Positions 12,247-25,149 of a stretch of 64,000 nt of DNA are shown here, in pieces. The notes under the pieces were generated by a model that was given only the letters and a program-made list of their open reading frames with translations, did not search any database and was not told the origin of the DNA. The translations under genes were made by a program, and so were the position numbers. Source of the stretch: Puccinia triticina (Eukaryota > Basidiomycota > Pucciniomycetes > Pucciniales > Pucciniaceae); assembly GCF_026914185.1 (NCBI RefSeq), contig NC_070574.1, positions 3,748,501 to 3,812,500 on the forward strand, given 5' to 3'. How positions within the stretch are numbered: the first letter of the stretch is position 1; each line of letters starts with the position of its first letter.

Positions 12247-13975
12247 GTCAAAATCTCCCCTGGTGACTTGGTGTCCCTTTGGTTGCTTCTTGCAAGCTTC
12301 ACACCAGCAACAGTTTCTATGCTCTTAGTGATAACAAGAGATTGTGTACAGCAACACAAATTTGAACTCTGGAATGCAATCAGATAAGCAAATTTTCTAT
12401 CTTAGGAGGTGGTGCACCTGAATATTGGACTAATGCTTCATTTGAGGAACAAAATCCAGAGAGGTGCGGATTGAGATTACCCTTGTACAGGTAAATTTTT
12501 AAATAGAAAAAGCACTGACCCTGGGTGTCCAGGTGATCCTCTTACTCAACCCACTGTCTACATGTGTCCCCCAGGCTTTTGAAACACATTCAGAAAAGTG
12601 CTGGCAAGGGTGGGATAAATATGGTTGAGGACATTATATTGGCTATCACCAAATCAACGGCGGAAGACAACTTGTTATGATTTATATTCATATCTGCGGC
12701 TGTTCTTTTGCAAAGATCAACTTTCACATTCATGAATGCATGTAAAAGAGGAAAGGGTGGTTGATGAGTCAGGAACAGCCATGTAATCAAGAAAACAAAT
12801 CCGGCCATTCTTGCCTCTGCAGACATATTCCAACTGCATAAAACAGTGAGCTTAACAAAGCCTCCCAGTGAGGCAGCCTGGAGGGTCTCTGTCTCACAGA
12901 GAGGCTTACCTGCAAAAACCTGTATCTGGCCTGAGAGCCCCAGGAATATCAGCCTGTATCAGGCTTTTTTTCCCTTCTTTCCCTTTTTGGAAATCAACCT
13001 TCAGCCTGCTGAGGCTGCCCCTCTGGACTTAAGAAGTGGATGAATAGCCTGACCTAGAGATGAGTTATTTAAATTTAGGTGGATCTCTGCAGAGTTGAAG
13101 CCAATTTGTTGGAATGCTATAAATGAGATATGGAGATGTGAAGTGTTATGATGAAACATCTCTAGGTCCTGGATGGCAATTCTGCTCATGTGTCTTTTTT
13201 GATTGGATTTTTGCCAATTACAGACACTTGCTGTGTACCATAAACCTTTTTTTAAACAGAGCCTCATTGAACTAAAAAGATGAGCAAAAAAATTGCAGGG
13301 ACACAGCTGCTATTTCTTCATGAATCAGAGGGAGATTAAACTACAAACATGGGCCCATACCTTGAAGCGGCGCAGCCGCCATGGCCTCTAGTATATAATA
13401 AAGATCAAAAACATTGATTCTTGAAAGTAATAATCATACCAGCATTGAAAATAATGAGAGATGGCATACACAACCAAATTAAACCTGAGCAGAATTGAGG
13501 AGCATCCTGCTGGTTGTGATGGGGGGTGTGGTCCTCCCTAGCTGTGTAGTACATTGTAAAACTGGCTATGTGTAGCTGGTCCAGGCCGGTTGTGTAGTGT
13601 GGCAACAACCAGGCGTGATGAGCTTACTGATGTGCTGGTCTAATGTAGTATACCCTTGTGTGATGTTGCGACGGCCAGGGATGAGGTAGCTATGGCCAGT
13701 TGTGACGTACATACTTAGCCGGTTGTTGAAGTATGGTCAGGATGGTTATCAGCCGTCCAGCCTTGGTGTATATGAGGGGACAACACTTGTCAAATTTTTC
13801 TTGCATCCAAGGTTCTCAGGGTCTGCAGCACTCCTGGGTCCCTCAGGGTTTTTATTTTAGTGGTAGTGGTATGGTCTGCATAGTATGCGCAGGTCTGCAG
13901 AAGTATGGCAAAGTATAGTTCAATCAGTTGACCACAGGTGGTATGGACACATTATGAAAGGGGTGAATGCATAAA

Positions 13976-14067
13976 AAAGGTTATGTGCACATGAAAGGGG
14001 TATGTGCACTTGAAAGGGGTATGTGCACATGAAAGGGGTATGTGCACATGAAAGGGGAATTTGCACA
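13976..14067. repeat. 19-bp tandem repeat, about 4.5 copies
   Basis: Unit AAAGGGGTATGTGCACATG, copies nearly identical, the outer ones diverged. Immediately after it a short phrase ending TTTTGGAGC is also doubled (about 14078-14112). Simple minisatellite; no function seen. Confidence 0.85.
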
Positions 14068-14778
14068 GGTATCAACTCAGTATTTTGGAGCCTGTACTCA
14101 GTTTTTTGGAGCTTAGACTCACTCTTGCATAAATTATGCAATTTGCATGTAATCAACCATTACTTGATTCTTGCATGAGGCACAGCTTGCCTTGAGCTCT
14201 TGCATCTCAACTGCAAGCAGTTTCTAGAGTTTTTCTTGCAGTGAAACTGCTAAACAAAAAAGCAGATAAACCATATTCTGAGACATTCTTTTCTATTTCT
14301 TTCAAACAAGCAATAAACTGACCAGTATTTGGATTAGAAATAAACTAGTAAAATCAAGCTTGAAGTACTGACAATGAGATAGAAATAAACTTGATGTGAA
14401 ATAAATTAATCAACACTGTTGGAGAAAGTTATCAACAGTACATAATATGCCAATTGGATAAATAAAAGGAGTAAGGGTGGATTAGGTATAAGATGATAAG
14501 AAGGATATCAACTGATTACTAAACAAGAAGATCAAGTCAATCCAAAGCAAGACAAACTTGAACCATAGAATTTAAAAGACAAATAAAGAACAAAAAACAC
14601 AAGAAAATTTTGGATGTGCCTCCCTGACGACAAAAGAAGAAGCACTAAAATTGGAAGAAAATATTGCCAAGCTTGCTGTTTTCTTTGTTAGTGTTTTCTT
14701 GGCTATGAAACAACAAATGGTCATACCATGAGAATTAGAGAAAAAAAGTAGTAGTAACAGAAAGAAGACTTGGAGATA

Positions 14779-17700
14779 TCAGAAGCCAAAGTCTAGACCA
14801 AGACCGGATGTTTTGATTTGGTCAAGAAGGCTATTATTTTCAGTATGGGGATGGGGCAGAAAGAGGGTTCGATTTTGGTTTACAGAGGATAAGACCTGGG
14901 AAGGCTCGACCCGAAGACTATCAAAACTGTTACTATTATACGAGCTGCTATCCATTTCACTGGGCTCTGAGGCTAACTCGTCGGGAGAGAACTCGAGCTC
15001 TTTAGCCACCAATCGGTGTCGGGCCGACCACCAGTTCCGTTCCTGCCTTTCCTGGGCATGGATCGGAATCTTTTGGAAAGCCGGGTTAGAGGGGTCCAGC
15101 AGGTCCGATAGATCGTCCGCCTGGCTTCTTAGACTTAGTTCGGGGGATCTCAGTGCTTGATGAAACGCCGCAAGCCATTTAAATCTCTCTTTCTGGATAG
15201 TCTCATAGGTCGATAATTGTGATGAGCCTGGTAGTCGATCGGGGAAGGTCAACAAGACAGAGACCGGGGATTTGATCGTGTACTGGGTAGTGTTGGTCTC
15301 TCCAAATGGCAGCAAATCGAGCTTCAGTAGATGAGGATATTCTAATTTAAAATAAAACACGAGGAGGTAAATTAATTATTCATGAGAAAAGGCAGACAAT
15401 GAAAATGCGGAAAAAAGAAAGAGATCTTAAAGGCACGTACCAAGTTCACCTGATATATCCGAGACAGCCATCAAACGTGATATGCCAACGTCTTCAAGCA
15501 CGGAATAGTACGACGGCGATTCTTTTTTCTTTTTCTGCAGCTTAGTCGAACGAATGAGGCGCACTCCGTCGCTATGCCGTGTGGCAAGAAGGATGACATC
15601 TGAGAACACAAAGACATGGACGGGAGACTCCTTCGGTTTTCGAGAGGCTCGACTGGCTGGAAGACTTTTACGCCGATTCCGATCGTCCGTCTGTGATTCC
15701 CACACGCCACTAGCCCGGGTACGGAGATAATGCTTCGAATCTTCCGGGTGACCTGAAGGCTTGGAGAGGGCTATCCAGTCGTAGAATTCCTTGGAACCAG
15801 GTGGGAACGGGTTGGTGGGGGAACTTGGGTAATTCAGAAAGCTCATCGGCTCGTTTTCTCGATTCGCATATGAAGAACGACGGGAGTTGGCGGATTGTGG
15901 ACCCGTCGATAAGGAGGGCGCCATACTATGTTGGCTCCAGTTGCTGTGGTAAGAGTTCCGAGAGTGTGCGCTCCCCATGTGTTCACTGGAATACCCAGAT
16001 TGCGGTGAAGATCCTGAATGGCTTTGATTCGTTGCTGTCATTTGGGGATTCAATGCCCACGGATTGCCTTGAGCACTAGAAAGTTGATGTATATCTCGAG
16101 TGGGCAGTTGGACTCTTTTCAATAATCCTTGTGCTAACAGCCTTCGATCTCGTTTGGCCAACTTGAATCCGGGAGGTAAGCCCCTCACCCTGCTTTCCAT
16201 TTTTTGAAGTTTTTCGTATTCATCCTCGCGTTCTTTGACTTCCTGAAGCACCCGGACCATAGAGTCAGTGGCGCTGAACAGACATACTGTTGCCTCATGA
16301 TCTGGATGGGTCGGAGGTGTAACGTCGCATAGTTGCTAGAAAAATACAATTAATGTTAGTGAATGATCATTGGAAAAAATGGCGGTGGGTCAAGATACCT
16401 TATAGAAGAGAGGATACTTCATGAGACGCTGAACAGGCTTCAATAAGAAGCTAGTCAGGCTCATTCTTCCGCATTCAGGCAAGGAACTTTGCATGCGAAC
16501 GAATTCACCAAAGTCACTATCGACGTTTGTGACCATCTCCTCAATCGCAGTAGTCACTTCGCTGAAGCGGATCAGGTAGGGCTGATAGACTTCGAGTTTG
16601 GGGGTCAGCTCGAGGAAAACTTCCGAAATGTGAACCACCAAGCCGAGCGCCTGAGTCTGATACTCGCAACAGTTCTTGGCCTGGAAAGCCATCTGCGAGT
16701 GCAAATTCACGATGTCCTCAAGCCAGTCCAGGAGCCTCGCAACCTCCGTCGGCACGCCTGAAATCCATGCGCCCTCAGGGGTTCGGAGGGGAAAGACAAA
16801 AATCTCAATGACTTGGCGCAACCCCACTGCAAAGGAATGCTCAGTTTCACAGAGCTCCCATATCAACTCCTGTCTTCGCATCTCCAGGGCGCCGTATGTG
16901 TTCAATAGGTTGGCATATGTGCCCTTGGACATTGAGTTCTTCCATGTCGAGGGCGCAATCGGGGATGTTTGTTTGGTATTCGAAGGAGCAGGACTCTGAG
17001 GATGGGATCTGAGGGCGGTGGCTTGGTGATCGCCTTGCTGATGGGGGATGGGTTCCAAGTGCCCATCACTCGACTCCGAGCTTTCATCAAAGCCGGCGTC
17101 CTTCGCGCAAAAACTCAGGATCTTTGACAGTTGACGGAAGTGGACCGAGCGGACACTGGTCTTTTTCCGGGGAGACTGGGGAGAGGGGCCGTTTGGATTT
17201 CTCAGCGCAGCCAGCCCTTCGAGCGAGGAGGTACGTGATATTCGGATATTGTCAAAGGGAGATTTGGAAGGACTGATGGACGTTGGATGTGCCGGGTAAG
17301 GCGATAGTGGAGCGGCTTGAGTTACATTCGCTGAGTGTCCAGGAGCAGACGATTTCATGCTGTGGCGTTGCGGAGATGAATCTGGTTTGCTGGGTGGCAG
17401 ATGAGATGCTCTTCTGGGGGTTTGCGGCTCATAAGGAATTTCCGGAATCGACGCAGTATTTTTGGCTCGTTCAGAATGTTGCTCCGGAGAATATTTGGGA
17501 GCCGATTGAGAAGTTCTAAGGGACTGATAAGATTGTTCGAAGGAAAGCTCTTGAGTGGTATCTGGATTCGAAGGCGCCGAGCTCAAGAAGCTGTCGGCGT
17601 AGCTTTCTGATCGAGGGAAAGCTCCAATGATCGACATGGTATTCCTTCTTTTGTGAGACCGATCCGCATCAACGTTTTTTTCCGATCTTTCTCTTTCTAC

Positions 17701-19642
17701 TAGCTCGTGGGTTGTAGGAGGGTGCGAATGGGGCGGACTTTCGGGGGACCGTTCGCCGGTGAGAGATTCGACTTCTAGTGTGTTAGGGGTACTGGGCGAT
17801 TCATGATGTTCAGCCGCTGACCAAAATTGGTCATCACCTTCCTCTGCACTTTCGAAATCGTCCGCTTCATCATCAGAGCCGCTAGTTGACGCAAGCGAAG
17901 TGGGTGACTTCGACCGTGAATATGGATCGTTCGGAGCCCCTAGATTTTTGCCGGATGATTTCGGTCTCGCGCCACTTCTGCTGGGGGGCCTTGGCGGGAC
18001 CATTGCACGCGGGTGGCCCTCATTGGGCGAACGCTCCCGTGGGCTTCTGTCGTGCGGTAACTCTTTTTCTGTTTTTGAAGAGATGATGATGGTTGGTTTC
18101 AGCTGACTAGCGGGCGGGGCTGAGGCGGGGAGTGGGGCTGGGCTGGACCTGGCAGAGGCTAAGGTGAATGAAAGGCTTAAGAAATGAGTATGAATTTGTA
18201 AAAAAGGAGTTTATTGATTGTCACTAAATGCGCACCATAGACAGAACCTGAGTCCTCGACTCGTACTTTGGTTGTCAGATGGCTTTTCAACGTATCTGAA
18301 CAGGTGCTCTCTTCCGTAGGGATATCTACCATCCGAGAGTCTGTTTTCCGTTGTCCAGTGGCGATAGGCAACAACGGATCAGGGGGCTGTCCTGCAGCTC
18401 CTCGCCGGTTGCTTCGCGGTGGACGGGCAGGCGGTTTGATTGACTTGTTTTCAATCTTTGCAAGAAGTGAATCGATGGGTAATACAATACAAGAATCGTC
18501 AGGCGAACTTTCAAGAATGAGCTGAGGTTTTTTAGGTGGCAGCACTGTCCCACTTCTTTGACGGCCTTTGATACTGGGTCGGGTTAGCGAGAGAGAGGAC
18601 AGCTTTTCGAGGGGTGAAATGAGCGGATCTGAGTCGGATCTAGTTCCGAGTTCTCCAGAATAATATTGTTTTTTGATTAAGGAGGAGGCTGAAGCCACTG
18701 GGGAGGGTAAAGGATCAAGTCTGCTGTTGCTCTCTGTGAAAAGCTTATTCTCTCGGTAATCATCAATGTCAGTCGACATCTGCTCGGAAGATGAAGGGAA
18801 GTTTGATGATGAAGATGAAGTTCCAGAAGACGAAATCGTCGATACCGGCCGTGAACTGTCACTGAAGTCCAAGCTTTCATAGTTGCTTGAGGTCAACGCT
18901 TCATCATCTGACTGGGACTGGCTGGACAGAAAGCTCAAATGGCGAAGGGGCTTCTCGGGAAATAAAGCGCTTTGGTCGGTGAGAAAGACCGGTCGATGAC
19001 TAGCATTCGAGCCCAGCTTCGTAGCTTGATCCACCACGTAAGTTTCAGCTTCTGCGTTCCGCTTGTGCAGTTCGTCGGGCGTATTGAAGTCGGACATACT
19101 GTGAGCGCGTTGGCGGAAGTTGAGCTGGTCGAACACTTCTACCATCTTTCTTTGTCGTGACGCATCTTCTGGATTGAGATAATCATGGTCAGACCAGGGG
19201 GTATGTTCAGGGGCAACCATTGAAGTTGTCCGCGAACGTTTGGAAGAGGTTGGGGGCAGCGGTGGTAGGAGAAGGCTAGCACTGGAGGAACTCGGGCCGG
19301 GGTTGGCGAGGGAGCTGTTCCCTTGGGCTGTGACTGGGTCGACCGAAGGGGTCTTGAAGGATGGGACGATGAGCTGGCTCGGCGATCGGGACTTTAGCGC
19401 ACTCTTTCGTCGAGAAAGTCGCGAGCTAGCTTCGCGGGTGGGGCCAATGATAGGATTCTCGGCAAACCTGGCTCGGGGCGAGGGAGCAGGGGGATTGGCC
19501 GTCTCTCTTCGGGTATAAGGTAGAGAGTGTGTTTCAGAGTCTAGGGGAAACTGTGGTGCAATGATGGCACGATATCAGTGTAAAGAAGAGAGAGGACTCG
19601 TTGGGCTGAAACAGCCGGTTCTTCTCACACTAGTGGGTCCAT
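14779..19642 (-). CDS. Rho guanine-nucleotide exchange factor (DH-PH domains)
   Basis: Minus-strand gene with five exons: 19642-19631, 19550-18248, 18119-16399, 16335-15441 and 15341-14779. The phases agree throughout and total exactly 1498 codons. The first exon (only MDPL, start in a CCACCATGG context) is the least certain; the frame is open and coding-like up to 19550. Residues 1 to about 840 are Ser/Pro-rich and disordered. A DH (Dbl homology) domain spans roughly 850-1060 (ELIWELCETEHSF, then SLTSFLLKPVQRLMKYPLFY, the conserved last helices). It is followed by a PH-like region (about 1065-1390) whose strands are split by a Ser-rich insertion: HVFVFSDVILLATRHSDG near residue 1250 and KWLAAFHQALR near 1370. 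DH-PH proteins load GTP on Rho/Cdc42 GTPases at the membrane and control polarity and actin. Which GTPase this one serves cannot be read from the sequence. Confidence 0.85.
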
Positions 19643-22000
19643 GGTGGGCGGGGGCACGGCTGGTAGCGATTGATGCTCGCCTCTGAAGCCCTGGAGAGAA
19701 GCGGTGGGTTAGTGGCAGGTTCCTCAGGGATTGCTCGGGATGGGGAGAATTTGAGGGCAGATGAGGCAGATAAGGTTTGGCGAGCTTGAGCTGACTGACC
19801 GGTTGTCTGCTCTAAAGTGACCCACATAGCCCCAAAGTGTCCTTATGCTTATCGTAGCTTATGCAGTGGGATTCGCCAGCCGGCAGATGATTTTGATTGT
19901 TTGGTAACGGGTTGATTCTTGTTCCTGACAGATGATGGCGCTTTGACGATGTTTCATCCGAGACAAGCTGGGCAGTCCGAGAGGAGAGTGGTTTGAATCG
20001 GGGATAAATGTTAGGCTTGGAGAAGAAGAGCTCGAATTCTGTGGATAGGCTAGTGACGCAAGAACCTTCCGGCGAAAGAGCTCCTGGTCTGCTGATGATA
20101 ATTAGTAGTGGAAACAAGGGAGACGCGCCAAGGGAGAGAGGTCTTCTATCCATGGAGTCATGCACTCCACAGGATGACAGCCCAGCCGCTCGTTTCGCAA
20201 TGGACTGCTATGTGGGGTACATCTGCATAGACTGTGGCAGTGCGCAGGGACACCGGCACCGAGCTTGGGTAGGCCGGGGCGTCATCGGCCATGGAGCTGG
20301 TACTACTTATGCACAGGAAAAGACAGCCGGTAAAGTAATGTTCCGTGGCCGGGGCCGTGCTTGACTTCCGAGACCGCAAGTCCTCGCTCCCCTCTCATCA
20401 TTCAGTCTCCTTCGGGTTGATCTGGTCTTCTCAGCCTCCCAGACGCCCCCAGGCAGCTTATCGCAGCTCTCGGCTTCTGCTGGTGAGAAGTGCTGGCCAG
20501 CCAACCGGAGTCTTGGTCCAGCTCGGGACATTGCTATGCTCAGCTCGCCGAGTCACGCCGATTTCTTCGCCGGAAACAGCGCGCATCGACATCCTGGCAT
20601 CCAGGATTGCAGACTCACTGTTTTCTCCGATAGCACCAGAATTCAGCACCGCCAACCATTCGGCACGTATCGCTGGAAGTTAGAAAAACCAGGTTCACGA
20701 GCAGCCATATGAGCCTTGTGCAGCTGCCAGTGTATTCTCAGATGTAAAGTCTGTTTGACTTGTCCCCCGCCGCCCTCCGCGGCCACGGATTGCATTAATC
20801 ATGAATCTCAACTTAATTATGTTTCTCTCCATCGACCTCCACAATTCGCCAAGCCTTCTTGTGCCTTCCGTCCACTTGTCACCCGCGGGCCCCTCGACAA
20901 TACACAATCATCAACGCTTACCGCTGTCTCCAATGCACATATTGCCATATATCTTCAAGTTCAACCGCCCTTCTCCGGTCGTGGATATCGATGGTGCAGT
21001 TGTAATCAAAGCCCCGTTGGTCTAGGTGCAACTGCCACCATAAAAAATGTAGTCAAGTTTGAATGATGCATAAAACTGATGTCGATTTGTGACCAACAAT
21101 GCCAGTCGGCAGCTGCGACTGACCAAAATTCGGCAGGCAGACTGCCAACATTAACTGACACAATGTTGGAAGTGATGTGACCATCTCGAACTAAACACAA
21201 GTCCCCCCTGGTGGCTCGAAGCCGCCCCTCCCGCAGGGAGCCTTGCGTATTATCGCAGATTTTACGCGGAAGCGGAAAGTTTGTTTGGCTTGGAGGTTTT
21301 TGATTTTTTATAGCTCCTCCCCCAGCCTCTCCAAAGATCTGTCCCACTGTAGGGCAGGTTGAGGGCATGCCTGTAAGTTTGGGGATGAATTATTTTCATC
21401 AGATGACAGCTTCCGATGAGACCATTTGCTGATATGGCAGCTCAATGGATCTTGGAAAACTGTCCCGAATAGAGTCATGCAGGAGATGTCTGGGGTACCC
21501 AAGCGACGACAGCGATGATGGTTTCTCCGATTTTCAAATCTTGAGTCACGAATTCCAGCGTCGATTTCTATTGCTAGCCCTCCTGGGTTGAATTCGAGTT
21601 GTCGGCGATTTCGAATTTTTTTTGCTAGGTGATCCGGCGGAGGCCTTGTTTCTCGGATGGATCTGTGGGAGGTTGGGTGGTGGTTTTCTGGATCTGTGAG
21701 CTGAATGCCTAGCCGGATGTCGATTGTTTGCTGTTGGAGGCGTTTCTGGGGGTCTCTCCCGGTGGGGTCGCTTCGGATCTGAGTTTGGAGTGTCCCTACG
21801 GCTGCCTTGGTCCGCTGCCCGTCTCCTGTCGGGGGTCAACCACGGAGGGCCGAGCCACAGCGCTCGTCACCCCACCCACCATCAGCCCAGCCAAGCCCGG
21901 CCTGGCAGAACCAAACCAAGCAGAAAAATTTAGACTACCACTACACACACACACCACCCACCAGATATCCATCGATCACCCCCCAGAATACACACAAACC
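19643..22000. other. Divergent intergenic region between the RhoGEF and SWI3-like genes
   Basis: About 2.4 kb between two divergent genes. Several short frames exist on both strands, but none has a recognisable domain, a good exon chain or a homologue I know. The last ~120 bp before 22001 are C/A-rich with many CACA and CCCA words, as expected for the leader of the plus-strand gene. Confidence 0.5.
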
Positions 22001-24225
22001 ATGTCTGACCTGCCTCCCGATCTGCCCGCCCACCAACAGCTCCAGCCGATCAGCTACGACCCATCTGGCACGGAAACCCGCAAACGGGCATCAGTCGAGC
22101 CTGCCGACCCCTCTTCATCAAACTCAAACCCAGTCATCGACGGCCCAGAGAAGAGGCAGAGGCTGGATGAGAACCGAAGAGATTCACTGCCGACGGGCAT
22201 GGCCATCGATCAACTCCCGCCATCAGCTCACCAGAGACCTCTCGCGAACTCTGATCGGTCGCCTCAAGCGGATCCCATCGTCTCCAATGACGCGATCCAA
22301 CCCCAGTCCTCACAACAACCCCCTGGCACCGATCAAGATCAGTCCTCAGCCAGCAAGGACCAGTCCGGAAAGAGCGCGCCCCCCTTCGATCAACGAAAAC
22401 GACAGGAGGAACAGGCCAAGCAGTATCTGCTCGCCCAAACCCAGGCCATCATCATCCCTTCCTATGCGGCCTGGTTCGATCTCACCAAGATTCACCCCCT
22501 GGAGAAGAAGTCTTTGCCGGAATTTTTCAATGGACGAAACCGCTCCAAGGTGCCCTCGATCTACAAGGACTATCGCGACTTTATCGTCAACAGCTATCGT
22601 CTCAACCCTTCCGAATACTTGACGGTGACCGCCTGCAGGCGAAACCTAGCTGGTGATGTGTGCGCGATCATGAGAGTGCATGCCTTCTTGGAACAGTGGG
22701 GGATCATTAACTATCAGGTTCGTCCTCAACTTTGGCCCGTCCGCCACCCCAACATATAACACGTGCCTTGGGGTGTTATTTGACCCTGAACTGACGCGAC
22801 TCGGCCCTTGCTATTTTTTTTTGACACCCGAAGGTTGACCTGGATACCCGTCCGGCTCCAGTCGGCCCACCCTTTACTGGTCATTTCCGTGTCCTTCTTG
22901 ACACTCCCAGGGGGTTCATGCCGCTCCACTCAGGCACCGTTTCGCGTAAAACACCTGCCTCCCTCTCAGCTCCTGCCGCTCCCTCCGTCCCGGCCCCGCC
23001 TTCAGCTCCGGGCTCTGCTGCTCCTTCGCAACAGCAAGGCGCGCCTCTCAACATCGATTTACGTAAGGACATCTACGCAAACACCTCAGAATCCGGGCCA
23101 CAGGTGATTCGATGTGATGTTTGTGGGACGGACTGTAGTAAGGTTTCTTATCACCATACCCGGCTCAGGAACTACGATATCTGTCCAAACTGCTACCAGG
23201 AAGGACGCTTTGGCAGTCAGATGAACTCGGCAGAATTCATCAAACTTGACCGTCCAATCGGCATGCCAGTTGACTCGAAATGGACCGATCAAGAGCTCCT
23301 CCTCCTCCTCGAAGGACTCGAGATGCATTCTGATGACTGGGAGAAAATCGCACAACATGTGGGTGGAACGAAGACGAAGGAAGAATGTATCCTCCAATTC
23401 TTACGGATGCCGATCGAGGATGAATTTTTACGAGGCTCGAACGCCGAGCTCAATACGAGCTCGATTCTTGGATTAGGAAAGATTCCGTTGAGTGGAGCCG
23501 AAAACCCAGTGCTATCGGTGCTATCGTTCTTGGTCGGATTAGTCGAGCCCGAACTGGTGGCAGAGATGGCGGGGAAGTCGGTAGATAAGATCAAACAAGA
23601 TCTGCGATCGCAAGTCTTGGCGATCCAAGAGGACAGTGCACGTAAATCGAGCGAATCACAGAAGATGGCGGGTGAAGAGACAGGTGTCGGGTCGGATCTG
23701 AGGATGGATGTTGGTGAAACGAAAGCCAATCCGATTGAAGAATCGACCCATCAAAATCAATCCATGGAGATCGACGAAGCGAGTCCGGCTGAGCAAGCAC
23801 CCAAACGGACGGCGGTAGACATTGCGGCAGCAGCGATAGCATCGGCATCAGCCAAAGCTCTCGTCCTAGGATCGGAGGATGAGGTGGAGCTGGGCAAGTT
23901 GATGGAGACGGTGACGGAGCAGACGATCAAGAAGCTCGAGCTGAAGCTTAAACAGTTCGAACGGCTCGAGTCGGCCGTTGAGGTCGAACGTCGGAACCTC
24001 GAACAGTGGCGCCAAAACTTGAGCATCGAACGCCAGGCCGTCGTCAAGGAGATTGCCGAATTCAAGAAGATGAAGGCCGGAGCTGAGAATAATTTGGAGG
24101 CCGCTCTCGATCAACGCAACGGTTTGATGGGCCTTCCGATCCAAGCTGTACCCGTCCCTCCTAACGAAACTAATGGGGAACTTGGATTCGGAGAACCGGG
24201 TCAGGGAACTCTAAATATGAGATGA
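22001..24225 (+). CDS. SWI/SNF-RSC chromatin remodelling subunit (SWIRM-ZZ-SANT, Swi3/Rsc8/Ssr type)
   Basis: Two exons, 22001-22717 and 22834-24225, phase 0, giving 702 aa. Start chosen at the ATG in ACAAACCATGTCTGAC; upstream frame is poor coding sequence. Residues 1-145 are Pro/Ser/Gln-rich. A SWIRM domain occupies about 148-240 ([20 protein letters not shown], then [15 protein letters not shown] helix, actual [13 protein letters not shown]); it ends at the splice junction. A ZZ-type zinc finger lies at about 328-363 with Cys pairs in [10 protein letters not shown] and [16 protein letters not shown] domain lies at about 388-437 ([20 protein letters not shown]), and a long charged coiled coil fills the C-terminus (about 560-680). 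This order is that of the SMARCC/Swi3/Rsc8 family, core dimeric scaffold subunits of SWI/SNF and RSC remodellers in the nucleus. I cannot tell from sequence alone whether it serves SWI/SNF, RSC or both. Confidence 0.93.
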
Positions 24226-25149
24226 AAGAAAACTCATCAATCTCTAAATCTAAGTTCTCGCTTTCTTTAAAAATGTGTGTGCGTGCTGCGTGTTGTATTG
24301 TATTTCTCCTTTTTCATTTGGGGCTTTTCTAAAATGAAAAAGAAAAGGGGAAAAAAACTTGGGCCTGAATCTTTTAATGTTGAAATTGCAGACCATTTTA
24401 CATAGCACTTCTTATTGGATAGATAACTCAGTAACAATGAACTGGATCAATTTTTCCTTTTCGAGCCCTTCAAAATGCTACCACGGGAAAACACATCATC
24501 ACCATCTGTCACTTCATTTGTCTCTTATATACATATCTTACGGCGTAGATAATCAACTATTTATTTCTTTTGTCATTGTGAAAGCATTTAAATCAACCAA
24601 TCATTCGATATCAGTTGATCTTTGGTTGAGGAACGTCTATGTATTCTGACTGGCCCTATGTGTGAGAGAAACATAGAGCAGGCAGGACCCAAATGCCAAT
24701 TAAGCATGCACAGACAGGTCACATGAGTATTGGAAAAACTGCAACTTTGAGGCTGACATTGAAGTTTCGGGGGCTGAAACTGATGAAAATCCAATTTGTT
24801 ATGTTGCCTGTCCCTCCCACCAATTGGCACCAGTGATGCTCTTCTGGATACGGAATGATTGCAGGCCTCAAAATCAGCACTCAGTCCAAGCCATGATTAC
24901 CGCTTCGACAGAAGTTAAGACCTCTCAGGTGAAAGAAGAATCTTCTATTTTCTGTTTTCTGAGGTGCAACAAACCGGTAGTAGGTTTTGATGAGCTTAGT
25001 AAGTTATAAAATATCATTTTACCGATAGATTTTAGTACAACCAGTTTGACGAGCTTCATGTGTAGATACATGCTAGATACAAGTGGAAACAGATACAAAT
25101 TATACAAGGACAGGGTAAAATTCGATAGGGTACTGTCGAGGGGTAATGT
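24226..25149. other. Intergenic tail between the SWI3-like gene and secreted-protein copy A
   Basis: A/T-rich 3' flank of the SWI3-like gene, then sequence that starts to resemble the 3' flank of the secreted-protein repeats (a phrase like TTTGACGAGCTTCATGT near 25046, with matches near 27308 and 60588). No gene seen. Confidence 0.5.

Larger units (their letters stand above)
12051..14778. other. Gene-free repeat arm
   Basis: Contains the right target duplication of the hAT (12051-12058), a second copy of the GCACTCTC palindrome (12229-12246), the 19-bp tandem repeat at 13976-14067 and A/T-rich sequence up to the 3' end of the Rho exchange factor gene. No convincing coding exon was found. Confidence 0.5.
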